From: Phymatolithon calcareum
Taxonomy: Eukaryota > Rhodophyta > Florideophyceae > Hapalidiales
Direction of reading: 5' to 3'
NCBI GenBank assembly: GCA_977006965.1
Contig: OZ345385.1
Span: forward strand, 620,001 to 684,000
DNA length: 64,000 nucleotides
This document shows positions 21,600-32,259 of this stretch, piece by piece. Each line of letters begins with the position of its first letter. The first letter of the stretch is position 1. Made by a program: the position numbers and the translations under genes. The notes beneath the pieces are model-generated. The model saw nothing but the letters and a program-made list of their open reading frames with translations. It ran no database searches and had not been told where the DNA came from.

Positions 21600-23818
21600 C
21601 TAATCTGCAAAGGAAAGAGCAGCGCGAACAGCTATCCTTCGCCAACCCGTCAGACCCAGTAGGACGATGATTTGACTGATTGAGTAATCATGCCGCAAGT
21701 GACACTTCTTGACCAGTATAGTTGCACAGAGTACTAGGTTGATAGCACAGCTCAAATTTCCACACTCGATCGCGACGGGGTCTGTACCAGTAACGCCAAC
21801 ACAAACCGCGCATGCGATGCGCATGTCGGAGATCTTCTGCTCGAGTCTGCGTGTTCGCATGACCAGCACGAAATACGCATCGCGCTTTGCAGCTTCACTA
21901 TCTGTACACGCACTGCAAACACGATTACGTAGCGTTCTTCCTCCACAGAGTGCGCATTTCGCAGAGGCATAATACCTGTAGACTGTTTCGCGCAGCGACA
22001 CCAGCGGCACCAGTGATACCCCCGGAGCGCAGATGCGCACCAAGCGGTGGGAAAGCGGTACAGGGAAGCTCCGCAAACCAGGAGGCGACGCGGACGCCAA
22101 TGAGGCAACACACCCTATCCAACACAGGAATAATTTGCTTCGTAATATAGTAAGTCGCGTTAATTCGCGCCAGTCCATCTCTTTCTGCCAATTGGAACGC
22201 CTCTGGAGATACAACGGAGTCGCGTAAAGTTGCGGCTGAACCAGCTTGTATTACAACAAATGGTACGCGCTCGCCATACCGCGGTGCCGCGCGTGGGTCT
22301 TTTTCCATGGCACGAGTGGCGACGATCGCCGCAGGCGGCAGATGACCTTCTTTATACGATCCGAGCTTGACGTCCTTTCGGAAGATATACGAGGAGAGAG
22401 GCAGTTGTTTGCTAAGGACCCGCTCGAATATACGCTGTATCGAGCGCTTGACGTGTGAGATATCACGCGTCTCGAACAGCACACGAATCGCTCGCTTCAG
22501 GCTTTTCTGCACGAGATCACATGAATCCCGCCGCACTGGTTCGATACCTTTTGAATCGAAAATCGGGACGGCCTGGTCCGGAGGTTCATAACTGTATCCA
22601 ACGTACCGCTTCTTGGCTTGAAGCACACAAGGCATGTAAACCTTTTCAAGTTGCAGTCGTACCGGGACGGGAAAGAGCTCCAGGGATTTAGCAACGATGT
22701 GTTCTCCGACACTGAATGCGCACCAGGTACTTTCACGAACAATGAGTCAGTGTCGCCATAGACAACGCTCGCGCCAATCTCCTCATTCATTTCGTTGTCC
22801 ACAAAGTTATCATTTTTTCGAGCGCATCTCGTCCGCACTGAACAATAGCATCCGCGAGGTTTGCACACGGCATGCGCCCAGAAAAGCTGGCAGACGCGTA
22901 TCCGTACGTCACGTTTGCGATCATTTTAAGACCAAATTGGCGAGAGTTGAGTAATCGAGCAATGGTGGCATCGTCTTTGCCAGCAGATTTCAGCGCCGCT
23001 TTCACCATTATACGAGTGGTCAGGATTTCGTCCAGCATCTGCGGCAATATACCACGCATTACTTCTGCAGTCGAGGACGCTTCTCCGTTTGGAGCAACAA
23101 ACATCCCATCCAAACCTTTATCGCCCAGCGACAATTCTGGCGGTTCGTACCCTTTCACGACGCCAAGATGACGAGGTTCTCCCCAAGTTTGGATTTTGTT
23201 TATGTTTCCCATCATAGTGCTGAAGCATAGATTGTGCGCGATGATCATGGACGGGTGAAGACTCTGGAAATCAAGCACAATAACGGGATCCACATATAAC
23301 GCGGACATGGGCTTCATAACAAGAGGCAGGCTTTCCACAGCCGGCTGCGCGAAAACTTGCTCTTTCTGAGCAGCAAGCAACAAGAAATCCCTCTCGTGTG
23401 CCACTCGTGCCATCATGCTCTCAACCCGAAACTGACTTCCACGCGTCAACACGCTCATGAAATCGACGCCGAAAACGCGTGCCAATTCTCCGGTTTGTTT
23501 GAGTACATCCAACTTTTCGACGACATCCACCACGAATTCTGTTCTCCTGCATAAGTAAGAAAGAGCTCGAGGCGCAATTTTTGCCGAGCGCAACATGGTC
23601 TCCAAATCGGAAGGTGTATGGCGCGGTAAACGGGTGTGCAACAGCTCAAGCGCCACATCCTCCGCCGAATAGCATGCGAGTTTGACTTCGCTGCGCACAA
23701 TACGCCATAGATTCAGGATGTGCCGCCCACGTACGGTCACATTCACACCCTTACTGCGAAAATACTTCGCCGCAGCACTATCTTGTGCTGGATCTCCCGC
23801 CGCAGAATAAGCCCGCAC
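21600..23818 (-). pseudogene. REV3: REV3-like polymerase, 5'-truncated and frame-broken (copy 2)
   Basis: Same segments as copy 1 at 23818-22787, ~22868-22497, 22635-21925 and 22214-21600, with identical frame breaks. The single difference is ACG to ATG on the coding strand at 22307 (Thr to Met in the thumb segment). Motif A again reads DFQSLHPSM. It abuts the expanded tandem array at its 5' end. Confidence 0.8.
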
Positions 23819-23819
23819 A

Positions 23820-25255
23820 TTTGTTCGTGCCCACCGAGCTTCTTGCCTTGAACTTCACGAATTCAGCTTCCAACATGTTCAGAATCAGCGAAAAAAAGAA
23901 ACCAAAATGAAAAAAAAGAAACCAAAATGAAGAAAAGAAATCAAAATGAAAAAAGAATAAAAAGGAAACGCTTCGTCCACCTTCCACATTCTGCTCAGGA
24001 CGGAAACTGGCACGCATAGACTTGTGTACAGATCGGCTATCAATTTGTTCGTGCCCACTGAGCTTCTTGCCTTGAACTTCACGAATTCAGCTTCCAACAT
24101 GTTCAGAATCAGCGAAAAAAAAGAAACCAAAATGAAAAAAAAGAAACCAAAATGAAGAAAAGAAATCAAAATGAAAAAAGAATAAAAAGGAAACGCTTCG
24201 TCCACCTTCCACATTCTGCTCAGGACGGAAACTGGCACGCACAGACTTGTGTACAGATCGGCTATCAATTTGTTCGTGCCCACCGAGCTTCTTGCCTTGA
24301 ACTTCACGAATTCAGCTTCCAACATGTTCAGAATCAGCGAAAAAAAAGAAACCAAAATGAAAAAAAAGAAACCAAAATGAAGAAAAGAAATCAAAATGAA
24401 AAAAGAATAAAAAGGAAACGCTTCGTCCACCTTCCACATTCTGCTCAGGACGGAAACTGGCACGCATAGACTTGTGTACAGATCGGCTATCAATTTGTTC
24501 GTGCCCACTGAGCTTCTTGCCTTGAACTTCACGAATTCAGCTTCCAACATGTTCAGAATCAGCGAAAAAAAAGAAACCAAAATGAAAAAAAAGAAACCAA
24601 AATGAAGAAAAGAAATCAAAATGAAAAAAGAATAAAAAGGAAACGCTTCGTCCACCTTCCACATTCTGCTCAGGACGGAAACTGGCACGCACAGACTTGT
24701 GTACAGATCGGCTATCAATTTGTTCGTGCCCACCGAGCTTCTTGCCTTGAACTTCACGAATTCAGCTTCCAACATGTTCAGAATCAGCGAAAAAAAAGAA
24801 ACCAAAATGAAAAAAAAGAAACCAAAATGAAGAAAAGAAATCAAAATGAAAAAAGAATAAAAAGGAAACGCTTCGTCCACCTTCCACATTCTGCTCAGGA
24901 CGGAAACTGGCACGCATAGACTTGTGTACAGATCGGCTATCAATTTGTTCGTGCCCACTGAGCTTCTTGCCTTGAACTTCACGAATTCAGCTTCCAACAT
25001 GTTCAGAATCAGCGAAAAAAAAGAAACCAAAATGAAAAAAAAGAAACCAAAATGAAGAAAAGAAATCAAAATGAAAAAAGAATAAAAAGGAAACGCTTCG
25101 TCCACCTTCCACATTCTGCTCAGGACGGAAACTGGCACGCACAGACTTGTGTACAGATCGGCTATCAATTTGTTCGTGCCCACCGAGCTTCTTGCCTTGA
25201 ACTTCACGAATTCAGCTTCCAACATGTTCAGAATCAGCGAAAAAAAAGAAATCAA
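23820..25255. repeat. 225-bp tandem array, about 6.5 units (copy 2)
   Basis: Same unit as copy 1, expanded. The two variant types alternate strictly (CATAGACTTG units near 24013, 24463 and 24913; CACAGACTTG units near 24238, 24688 and 25138). Relative to copy 1, exactly two 450-bp dimers have been added. A 456-codon minus-strand open frame crosses it, because 225 is divisible by three and the unit has no stop in that frame; I do not call it a gene. Confidence 0.95.
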
Positions 25256-25529
25256 AATGAAAAAAGAAAAAAAGAAATAAAAAAGAAACCAAAATGAAGA
25301 AAAGAAATCAAAATGAAAAAGAATTAAAAGGAAATAAAAAAAGAAAGAAAATCAAAAAAAAAGAAACCAAATGGAGAAAAGAAAATAAAAGAAGCCGAAT
25401 TGAAAAAGAAGAAAACCTGAGCCGCTCACCGCTAATGCCCAGACTTTGGTGATGGTGATGAGGAGAGGCGTGAGGAAACGAGTGACCACTATTTATACGC
25501 CCAGACGCAGCTACTCAGTAACGTTCGGA

Positions 25530-25605
25530 TCCAGTAGTTGCCGTAACAGACACTTTTCTATTCTCTGCAGAGAATAGAAAAGTGTCTGTTACGGCAACTA
25601 CTGGA
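25530..25605. repeat. 76-bp perfect palindrome (copy 2)
   Basis: Identical to the palindrome at 13264-13339, again about 180 bp inside the right end of the duplicated block. Confidence 0.95.
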
Positions 25606-26040
25606 GTCGGAATACAACTCCCCGCAGAAAATGGCTGTTACTTTTTTTGGTTTACACAATTTATTGCCGAACTTCTGAGGAAGACTAGGTGTCATATGTG
25701 ACCAACTTAGCATTTCCACGGGCAGGCTTCACAGATCTGTAGAAAGAAAATTTTCGACCGTTTGACATTTCATGTTACTAAGATTAGTTGCTCCCTAACG
25801 GATACATTTCATGTCCGATTGTGTGATAGTTTCAAACAACTTGAGAGATAGAGTCCCATTTGCACACACGATTTTGCAGTGTCATCATCCTGGCTCCTGC
25901 AACAGCCTTATAATAACATTTCTGGGTATGCATTCTAATACATAACCAATGCGTACAAAAAGCTCATTGAGTCGGAGTGTGCCTGTGTCATCAATTTCCG
26001 CTTGCACGATGGGCAGTTACGCTAACGTATGTCGCGGGGC

Positions 26041-26571
26041 TTATTTGCGCGGCGTTGCCACAGCTACAATCTTTGCGAATTTGCAAGAATTATTAGAACC
26101 ATCAAGCCGATTTGGTCGCCAGTTCTTGACGGTGCGACCACGTTCGACTTCAACGATTATTCGCCGAAAGTCGATTTTTCGGCCTCTGGCCTCTTTATAT
26201 GCAATCTTGAGGTCTGCTTCGTTTTCAAATTCGACAAAAGCATAGCCGCGGGGAAAACCGCCATGATCGCGCGGCATAATGACATCCACGACGGGGCCAT
26301 AATTCTCAAATTCAGAGTGCAATATTACCGGGAGCGTGTCGCGCGGAAACTCGGACACAAAAAGAGTGTTGTAAGGTTCCCGCGTTTTACGCGGTCCACT
26401 GTCCGAAAAAGGGTCCCATTCCTCGGTACGTGCCTTCACAACACTGTCGACGTACCTTAGTGCGGCCGAGCGCTTCCGCTTCCGCGTAATCGCGGGTGTC
26501 TCGAAACTGTCCTCCAGTCTCAGCGGCCCCCTCAACCTCACAAAACCCCGCATAAGCATACCAAGTACCAC
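26041..26571 (-). CDS. SNRNP70: U1 small nuclear ribonucleoprotein 70 kDa-like (RRM)
   Basis: Spliceosomal protein that binds stem-loop I of U1 snRNA for 5' splice-site recognition. It has the U1-70K linker (ARTEEWDPFSD), RNP2 (NTLFVSEF), RNP1 (RGYAFVEF) and the diagnostic segment after the RRM (VEVERGRTVKNWRPNRLDG). ATGs at 26559 and 26553 are candidate starts; the frame is open to a GTG at 26571. The usual N-terminal helix that wraps U1 is not visible, so an upstream exon may be missing. After the RRM only about 17 residues remain, and the usual Arg-rich/RS tail is absent. Closest reading is U1-70K; U11-35K is an alternative. Confidence 0.75.
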   Translation of the reverse strand: MVLGMLMRGFVRLRGPLRLEDSFETPAITRKRKRSAALRYVDSVVKARTEEWDPFSDSGPRKTREPYNTLFVSEFPRDTLPVILHSEFENYGPVVDVIMPRDHGGFPRGYAFVEFENEADLKIAYKEARGRKIDFRRIIVEVERGRTVKNWRPNRLDGSNNSCKFAKIVAVATPRK

Positions 26572-26901
26572 GCGCGCTCCTTAGACCGATTCCACGGTCT
26601 ACGACCGTCAGCGCGCCATACGCGATCATACCGCCTCGCGCGCGCAATCGCTCTCGCTGGCGCCTCGCGCTAACGGCAAACATTAGTTAAAAGATCGTCC
26701 TCAACGAGCACCAACATCGTCCCATAGATCGGCGGACACCAGCCGCAGAGAGTGTACATACGCCCAAAGCCTTTATCAGCAACCTTGTCGTGCGCCCGTC
26801 AGCGCAAAGCCGTTCCACGAACGGTGTTGGCCGCCCACGCCCATTGCAGTGACGCGCACCGTGTGCAATGAACACCTCAATCCGCAATTTGGGGTGAATG
26901 C

Positions 26902-27189
26902 CTACAGATCTTCCACCTTCGCGCCCGTCCCGTCAGAGGAGGCAGCCGAATCGGAAACTCCCCATTGTGATAACAACCCGAAATTGCCACGTATGACATT
27001 TGTCTGACGTCTTCTGCGCCAGAGACCGATGCCTCCTTTTCGTGCAACAGTACTGTACATGCGCAGCACCCCGCACAGTTGCCACGTGGCGATTAACACG
27101 CTTTGGAGCGCAAAAACCGTCCAATTAGACACGCCAAAAGTTCCCGACGACGATAGACTTTTTTCATCCGGGGATCGTTGAACGGACAT
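26902..27189 (-). CDS. Small single-pass membrane protein candidate, unknown
   Basis: 95 aa with a Ser-rich N-terminus, one hydrophobic helix at about residues 21-45 (NWTVFALQSVLIATWQLCGV), a short Arg-rich stretch (LWRRRRQ) after it and an acidic tail ending KVEDL. I recognise no family. The start lies 30 bp from the divergent start of the next gene, so the pair may share a bidirectional promoter. It could be a small organellar or ER protein. The acidic and basic blocks look like coding sequence, but the length limits confidence. Confidence 0.45.
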   Translation of the reverse strand: MSVQRSPDEKSLSSSGTFGVSNWTVFALQSVLIATWQLCGVLRMYSTVARKGGIGLWRRRRQTNVIRGNFGLLSQWGVSDSAASSDGTGAKVEDL

Positions 27190-27219
27190 AAACGGATTTT
27201 ACTTCGCTAACACAGAAAA

Positions 27220-27717
27220 ATGTTCGCGGGGAAGTCGTGTAAAGCGTGCAACCGGACTCCCGCTCCCTACATTCACGAAGATTTTCTCAACGAGGTACTG
27301 TGCGACACGTGTGAGAAACTACACAAGGAGAAGAAGCTGGAATTGTACACAACAATTGACACAGGCCTGCAGCCGCGGAGGGTGTCATTCGCGGACTTCC
27401 CGGGAGCTGTTAAGAAGAAATCTCTTACCCGTTTTGCTGGCCTACGAGCGATGAGTGCGACCGGACGGAAGCGTAATTTCGACGACACGAATACGAAATT
27501 GCCTACAGTCTTGCAACATTTTGCAGAACAAGTACTAGAGGTATATAAGAACGAAATGAAGGACCAAAAAGAAGAAATTGAAGCTGCTCGAAAGGAGATC
27601 GAGTTTCTGAAGAAGGAGAATTATGAAATGAAAAAGATAATTGGGAATGTTGTGGAATCATCGAGGGCGATTTATAGTGGGGATTCTGCACGGAATACGA
27701 CGGATGACAGAAACTAA
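27220..27717 (+). CDS. Zinc-ribbon plus coiled-coil protein, unknown
   Basis: 165 aa, intact. An N-terminal CxxC pair (CKAC at residues 7-10, CDTC at ~30-33) is spaced like a small zinc ribbon. A basic middle follows, then a coiled coil at about 105-145 (EMKDQKEEIEAARKEIEF...KKENYEMKKI), suggesting dimerisation. The layout resembles transcription or chromatin adaptor proteins, but I cannot name it. The start at 27220 is the first ATG. It is transcribed away from the small membrane-protein ORF across a 30-bp gap. Confidence 0.65.
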   Translation: MFAGKSCKACNRTPAPYIHEDFLNEVLCDTCEKLHKEKKLELYTTIDTGLQPRRVSFADFPGAVKKKSLTRFAGLRAMSATGRKRNFDDTNTKLPTVLQHFAEQVLEVYKNEMKDQKEEIEAARKEIEFLKKENYEMKKIIGNVVESSRAIYSGDSARNTTDDRN

Positions 27718-27831
27718 ACGCACATCTAATAGAGAGCAATATTAAACTCGTTTTTATCATTGTACTCTAAGGAAAGCCCATGCGCGCCATTGAGTCTCTC
27801 AAACCATTGAATGCGACATTCCATGACCTGA

Positions 27832-29667
27832 CGAAAACTTGACCTCATCTTAAACCTCTTCCGACCCTTCCCCGCATCACGTAGGGACTGGCTGAGCAGC
27901 AGGGGTTACCTTGGAGCAGGGATAAGTGCCCCCGTCGACCGGGCTCCCACGGGCGGTACTAGCTGGATCTGTTATAGAGGAAGAACAGGCGCGAGACACG
28001 GAGAGGCCAGGCGAGCACTGGTAGCTATCGAGAAAGAGAGTGATGGTAAGTACTCAATCAGATCACGCATAGGACGGGACGGGGAAATCACGCTCAGCGT
28101 TATTTGTACCGAAGGCAAACCCGGTTGGCACGTGAGCGGTAATGGTTGGATGCTGGAGGCGGCACACCAGTGCAGTGACGCGACAAGAGAAGGGGCGGAG
28201 TGTGACATCGCTGACCGGAGGATATCGGTGAACGACACGGAGAAAGAGAGGGCGCTCCGGTCACTTTTGTCGGCTGTCCTGGGCCGCAAAGGCGAGATGA
28301 TCTCAACCCTGGGAAATCGCTGTAGGGATGTGAGAGTGATGTTCAATACAGGACAGCCCGGCAACGTCGTGTTCGGTCAGGCGGAGGTCGAAGTAAAATG
28401 CGTGAAAGGTTACCACATACCAGGACCGGAGGAGCACGTACCAGTGGAGCACGTACCGGTGGATCGCGTACCGGTGGAGCACGTACCGGTGCTTACCGGA
28501 ATAGGGTTCTGTAAGGGTTTGGCAACCGCAGTCCGGTCGCCGGCGGATACGGGGCTAGCCAGAGTTTGCCTAGCTACTCTATTCCGGAGTGCGGTAGATG
28601 CGAACGGGCAGGTTGTGAACTGTAGAGCGTTTGACACCTTAGCTGAATTAGTGGGGAGCTGGAAAATTCGCAGGACTACGGACCAGAAGGTGAAAGGTAA
28701 TCCACTGATGCTTTCGGGAAATGTGGCGTTTGTCCGTGAAGGAGACATACACGGCGAGTTTGACGCATTAGATTGGACCGTGTGGATTGAGAAAGTCCCT
28801 AATGGCGTGCGCAAGGAAAATTCGCTAACGCTGTGCTGGAGCTACCTAGAGTACAACCATTCAGGTGAACAGGTCCTGCAAAACGTGCTTCGTGCAAGAG
28901 GGGACAGAGTCCTTAAGGCCCTTCCCCAGAGAGCATTTAAAAGCGGCGGCAAGGACTCGCTCAGAGTGATGTCTAACGTGTCTAGGATTAGTGCATTCCA
29001 GCTGGGGATGCTGCTGAGTCGCACAGGATCTCTAGTGAAGGGGAAAGGTTGCTCCCGGACTGGACCCAGCTGGGCGACTGCCTACAAGTACCCGGATAGC
29101 CTCAAGGTTGAGCCCGGAGACAGAGTGGCCGCTATGAGAGAGATCGGAGCAGCCTACATCCTCCACCACGGGTCCGGTGACCGATCAGGACCGTGGGATG
29201 TGCCGAGCACTGAGGTATTCGAGATGCTAGTAGCAAGGGCGAAAAAGGCCGGTGCCGGGAAGATAGTGGCGCGGATGAAGAGGCTAGGAGGTGAAGCGGC
29301 TCGCATCATAACGTTGGAGTACAAGAAGGGACCAGCCGGGAGTAGACTGTACATACCGACTCGTAACGGTCCGGAAGACAGGCCGAGAAATGGAACCATC
29401 CATCCCGGAAAGCAACCCTTCGAGACGCATCAGCCGCCGCCACTTGAACAGGCAGCTAAGGGCGGAAAGGGACACTGGACGGATATCGTCGCCGCCAATG
29501 TGGAGCCGGTGGGCCATAGAGATGCTGTGGCGGGACCCGATGCGAGAGCTGTGCCCGAACCAGTGCAAGTTCGAAGCGGCGGGGCCGACGCAGTCGAGAC
29601 CGGCTTTGAAAACACAGACACCCGCGAAAAAGCCCGCAAGAGTAACACTCAGGCGTCGCTGCTTTGA
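27832..29667 (+). CDS. Long ORF of unknown origin, no start codon in its first 100 codons
   Basis: Open from about 27832 to TGA 29665-29667 (~612 codons). The first GTG is at 28132 and the first ATG at 28144, yet sequence before them looks coding (RALVAIEKESDGKYSIRSRI, then GRDGEITLSVICTEGKPGW). It holds a short EHVPV repeat encoded by a 15-bp tandem repeat (about 28432-28492), a central SWATAYKYPDSLKVEPGDR region and a hydrophilic C-terminus. No domain is recognised. It is GC-richer than its flanks. Its 3' end coincides with the point where the oppositely oriented desaturase relic loses homology, so it probably arrived by insertion. It might be a gag-like or other element-borne protein; I cannot tell which. 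Confidence 0.5.
   Translation, partial: RKLDLILNLFRPFPASRRDWLSSRGYLGAGISAPVDRAPTGGTSWICYRGRTGARHGEARRALVAIEKESDGKYSIRSRIGRDGEITLSVICTEGKPGWHVSGNGWMLEAAHQCSDATREGAECDIADRRISVNDTEKERALRSLLSAVLGRKGEMISTLGNRCRDVRVMFNTGQPGNVVFGQAEVEVKCVKGYHIPGPEEHVPVEHVPVDRVPVEHVPVLTGIGFCKGLATAVRSPADTGLARVCLATLFRSAVDANGQVVNCRAFDTLAELVGSWKIRRTTDQKVKGNPLMLSGNVAFVREGDIHGEFDALDWTVWIEKVPNGVRKENSLTLCWSYLEYNHSGEQVLQNVLRARGDRVLKALPQRAFKSGGKDSLRVMSNVSRISAFQLGMLLSRTGSLVKGKGCSRTGPSWATAYKYPDSLKVEPGDRVAAMREIGAAYILHHGSGDRSGPWDVPSTEVFEMLVARAKKAGAGKIVARMKRLGGEAARIITLEYKKGPAGSRLYIPTRNGPEDRPRNGTIHPGKQPFETHQPPPLEQAAKGGKGHWTDIVAANVEPVGHRDAVAGPDARAVPEPVQVRSGGADAVETGFENTDTREKARKSNTQASLL
28432..28492 (+). repeat. 15-bp tandem repeat inside the long ORF
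   Basis: Four imperfect copies of GAGCACGTACCGGTG (one reads GATCGCGTACCGGTG), encoding EHVPV, EHVPV, DRVPV, EHVPV. Confidence 0.9.
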
Positions 29668-30567
29668 CTGTTTCAGTGTATTCCAGGGCAATGAACGGAA
29701 ATCGTGACGCTCGACGTGTTGTCTGGTAGCAAACGCGACCCGGCTCACCCCTCCGTCGTACGAATAGGTCGCTTGGAACGGCTGCGTGAGGTAATGTTCC
29801 TGGATCCAGCGCGACCAGGGGATGTAGTACGATGCAGCAAATAGAGGACAGGACGAGGTAAGCCAGCGGTTTCCATCCATAGAACGTTGCGTGTACAACT
29901 ATAATGGCGATCCAATTGATGCCGAACCAGGCGGTATCCGATGCTTTGGAGATGCGATTCGTGTAGAATGCAGTTCGTAATGCCTGCGCCCAGACGAACA
30001 ATAACCAGAGTGATTTGCAAACAGATACCTGATCCACAAGCTTCGGCTCGAACTCGGATGGAACGTCGTGATCCTGCAGTGTTTTCCACACACTATGTCG
30101 TTCATTGGTAGGGTGTGTATGGTTGAGTTCGATGTGATGCAAAACATGGTAGTATCAGAACATCAAAGCAGAAGGAAACCCATATGGGATGTTGCCGATA
30201 AGAAGGACGGCGAGGTTCATGCGTATACTTGAAGACGAGGTTGTGCATCCCCTCATAGATCATCAACAATGGCGCCATGGAGTATATGACGAGAAGAGAT
30301 ATCCACGATGGCGTAGACCGAGTCAATACAACTGCCATCACGAGCTGAAAAACATAAAGCGTTGCCGCGATATATTCCAGAAAGATATGCGACCTCGGGA
30401 AGGGCGGTGCGAATTTCCGGGTGACGGTCACGACGAGAATGTTTTGTTTCGGTTTTCATCTCTACCACTGCCTCGGATTCCTCTAGTCGAAAATAGGGCG
30501 CCACGGGCAAGTGGCTCCACGCAGAGGTCTGCATCAGTTCTTTGCGCCCCCTTCTAGGAATGAGCAT
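29665..30567 (-). pseudogene. Sphingolipid delta-4 desaturase (DES1/DEGS)-like relic
   Basis: Dihydroceramide desaturases are ER di-iron enzymes with three His boxes. N-terminal segment HSRRDRHPEIRTALP matches the DES1 HADRRxEILxKHPEI region. Hydrophobic helices follow in the next frame. Box I should be HExxHN but reads YEGMHN. Box II (HVLHH) is intact. The VPSEFEPKL and GWKPLAYL segments fit DES1 TEFEGKL and GWKSLAYL. Box III should be HNEHHD but reads HVERHD. At least three frame changes interrupt it, and homology stops at about 29665, roughly 45 residues before the family's usual end. A dead, 3'-truncated copy. Confidence 0.75.
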
Positions 30568-30569
30568 TG

Positions 30570-31320
30570 ATTTTCGAGTATCAACCAGACATGAACTTCC
30601 CGAACGGACCTCGAGAGGGGTAGGGCATGCCCTCTTTGCCGCGCTGGGACTTCAGAGAGGGCCTGAGAGAGGTATCCAACATTGCACAGCTGGACTCTGC
30701 AGCGATTATTCAAACCACGTGTACTGCTGTCATACGTTGCAGTCGTGTTAATTCAATTTTTTAAACAGTTTTTAAATTGTTTTTTCTGCAATATAGATTT
30801 AAAAAAGAGAATCTATTATTACAGAAACAAGATACTGTACCTTGAGTTCCAACTGGAGCAATGCCGGCACCTTTAGAGTTTGTGTGTTTAACTGACTTCC
30901 ATGGTTTCGCTTGTCTTATTCCGAGTTGCAAAGTACTGTCTCGATTGCGTTGGAAACTTCTTTCAATTCTTAACGGGTCCATACAGGTTTTGCTGTAATC
31001 GTATGACTGTTCCGAGTCGGAACAATTCCGGGTTTGATCATCGAAGCCGTAATTGTTTGAAATTTTAAACTGCTACTTTTCTGGAGAAAAACGACAGTAT
31101 TTTGAACATAATTACAAGCATATTGCGACACGTATCTCACGGCAGGACAGTTCAGTAGAGTTGATTATCAACTTCTCAGCTGATAATTTTAAAAAATAAA
31201 TGTTGTTGCTCATTCGTATCATAGCATGGGCATTGCTGGAAGTATCAGATTTGATATCTTCTTCGTCTCATAATGATAATTTCGCCTCTCCGTCGCCTCT
31301 TACAGTCCGTACATATGCCA
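30570..31320. other. AT-rich spacer, nothing recognised
   Basis: No convincing ORF or repeat. One ATACTGTA-type word lies near 30833. Confidence 0.5.
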
Positions 31321-31330
31321 TTTAATCGAC

Positions 31331-31955
31331 TGCACCTCACCGTCAACCTCCGCGCCCGGCGTCTGTTCGTGGGGTGACCGTTGTCGCTATGCGCACAACG
31401 ATTTTGAATTCACTACCATCCAGACCGTTTCGGTAACCAATCCTGCAGGGATTATCTTTGCTGCGCGTGCACCCATCCTTATTGCAGCTTCCGCCACGAG
31501 ATTTCTGACAAGGTGAAAACCGCCCTGCATGCCATCGATGTCTTAACCGTTAAGAAACTCCAACAGTTGGTACCGAGAATCTCCGATCTCCGCCGTCGCA
31601 TCTTCTCCGAGATATTGGTGCGCCGACTGAACGCGCGAAGAAACGTTCCGTTTGCAAATGCAAGGCCGAAGAAAAATTACGGCTGGAAAATGGAGGGATT
31701 CAACCTGTGGGGTCACGACGATCTAAAGGTTAAATTCGTCACTGCGCACGTCGAGGAGGTGAACTTCTTCGTGACACCGGCGAACGGAAGTGGGCAGCCA
31801 CGCTCAAAACTTACAGTCTGCGCGACATGATGAGCGGTGTGCGTAAAGTTGTCGATGAGATTCGCGAACTGTGTTATAAGAGCCAGGAACTCAAGGCTAA
31901 AATGGGACCGGAGACTCAGCGACTTATTCAAGAGGTTTTTGCTAATACGAATTGA
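31331..31955 (+). pseudogene. CCCH zinc-finger protein, frame-broken
   Basis: Two CCCH-type fingers are visible: CSWGDRCRYAH (C-x5-C-x3-H) at about 31365-31400, and CRDYLCCACTHPYCSFRH (C-x7-C-x4-C-x3-H, ZC3H10/muscleblind-like spacing) at about 31444-31497. A Lys/Leu-rich helical segment (KVKTALHAIDVLTVKKLQQL) and a C-terminal helix (SGVRKVVDEIRELCYK) follow, to TGA 31953-31955. Three frames are used, with changes near 31440 and 31770; each would be restored by one added base. Likely an RNA-binding protein. It is either a recent pseudogene or carries assembly errors. The start is not identified. Confidence 0.55.
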
Positions 31956-32259
31956 AGCTGTCATGCGCAGGAGGGCGATAACCTATTTGTCGTCACGCCG
32001 CACAACCAGAACAGTGCAATGACAGCACTTGAGCGACTTGTGGAGAAGATCGTTGCAACCCCGCGGATCGGTGCATCAGACTCTGAGAACGCGGTGCTTA
32101 TTGCCGACAGGGAATGACACGAATCCGTCGGAGTAGATTCCCCGCATTTTCGGACGCGTTTCGAGTTTGCATTTTGTCGACGGAGGACGTGCGAACGGTC
32201 AAGGCGTATTGCACTTATGGTGCGGTTTGACATTAGTGTCGCCACTTTTTTATACGCTA

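Larger units (their letters stand above)
18337..25786. repeat. Segmental duplication, copy 2
   Basis: 7450 bp, direct orientation relative to copy 1. The 907-bp length excess is fully explained by four extra 225-bp array units (900), an 8-bp A-rich insertion near 25268 and one fewer T in the T-run near 25647. Confidence 0.95.

Noticed and set aside
23885-25255. 456-codon minus-strand ORF with six 75-residue repeats, rich in Phe and Ile
   Set aside because: The 225-bp unit is divisible by three and has no stop in this frame, so the ORF follows from the satellite; half of each unit is translated A-rich simple repeat.
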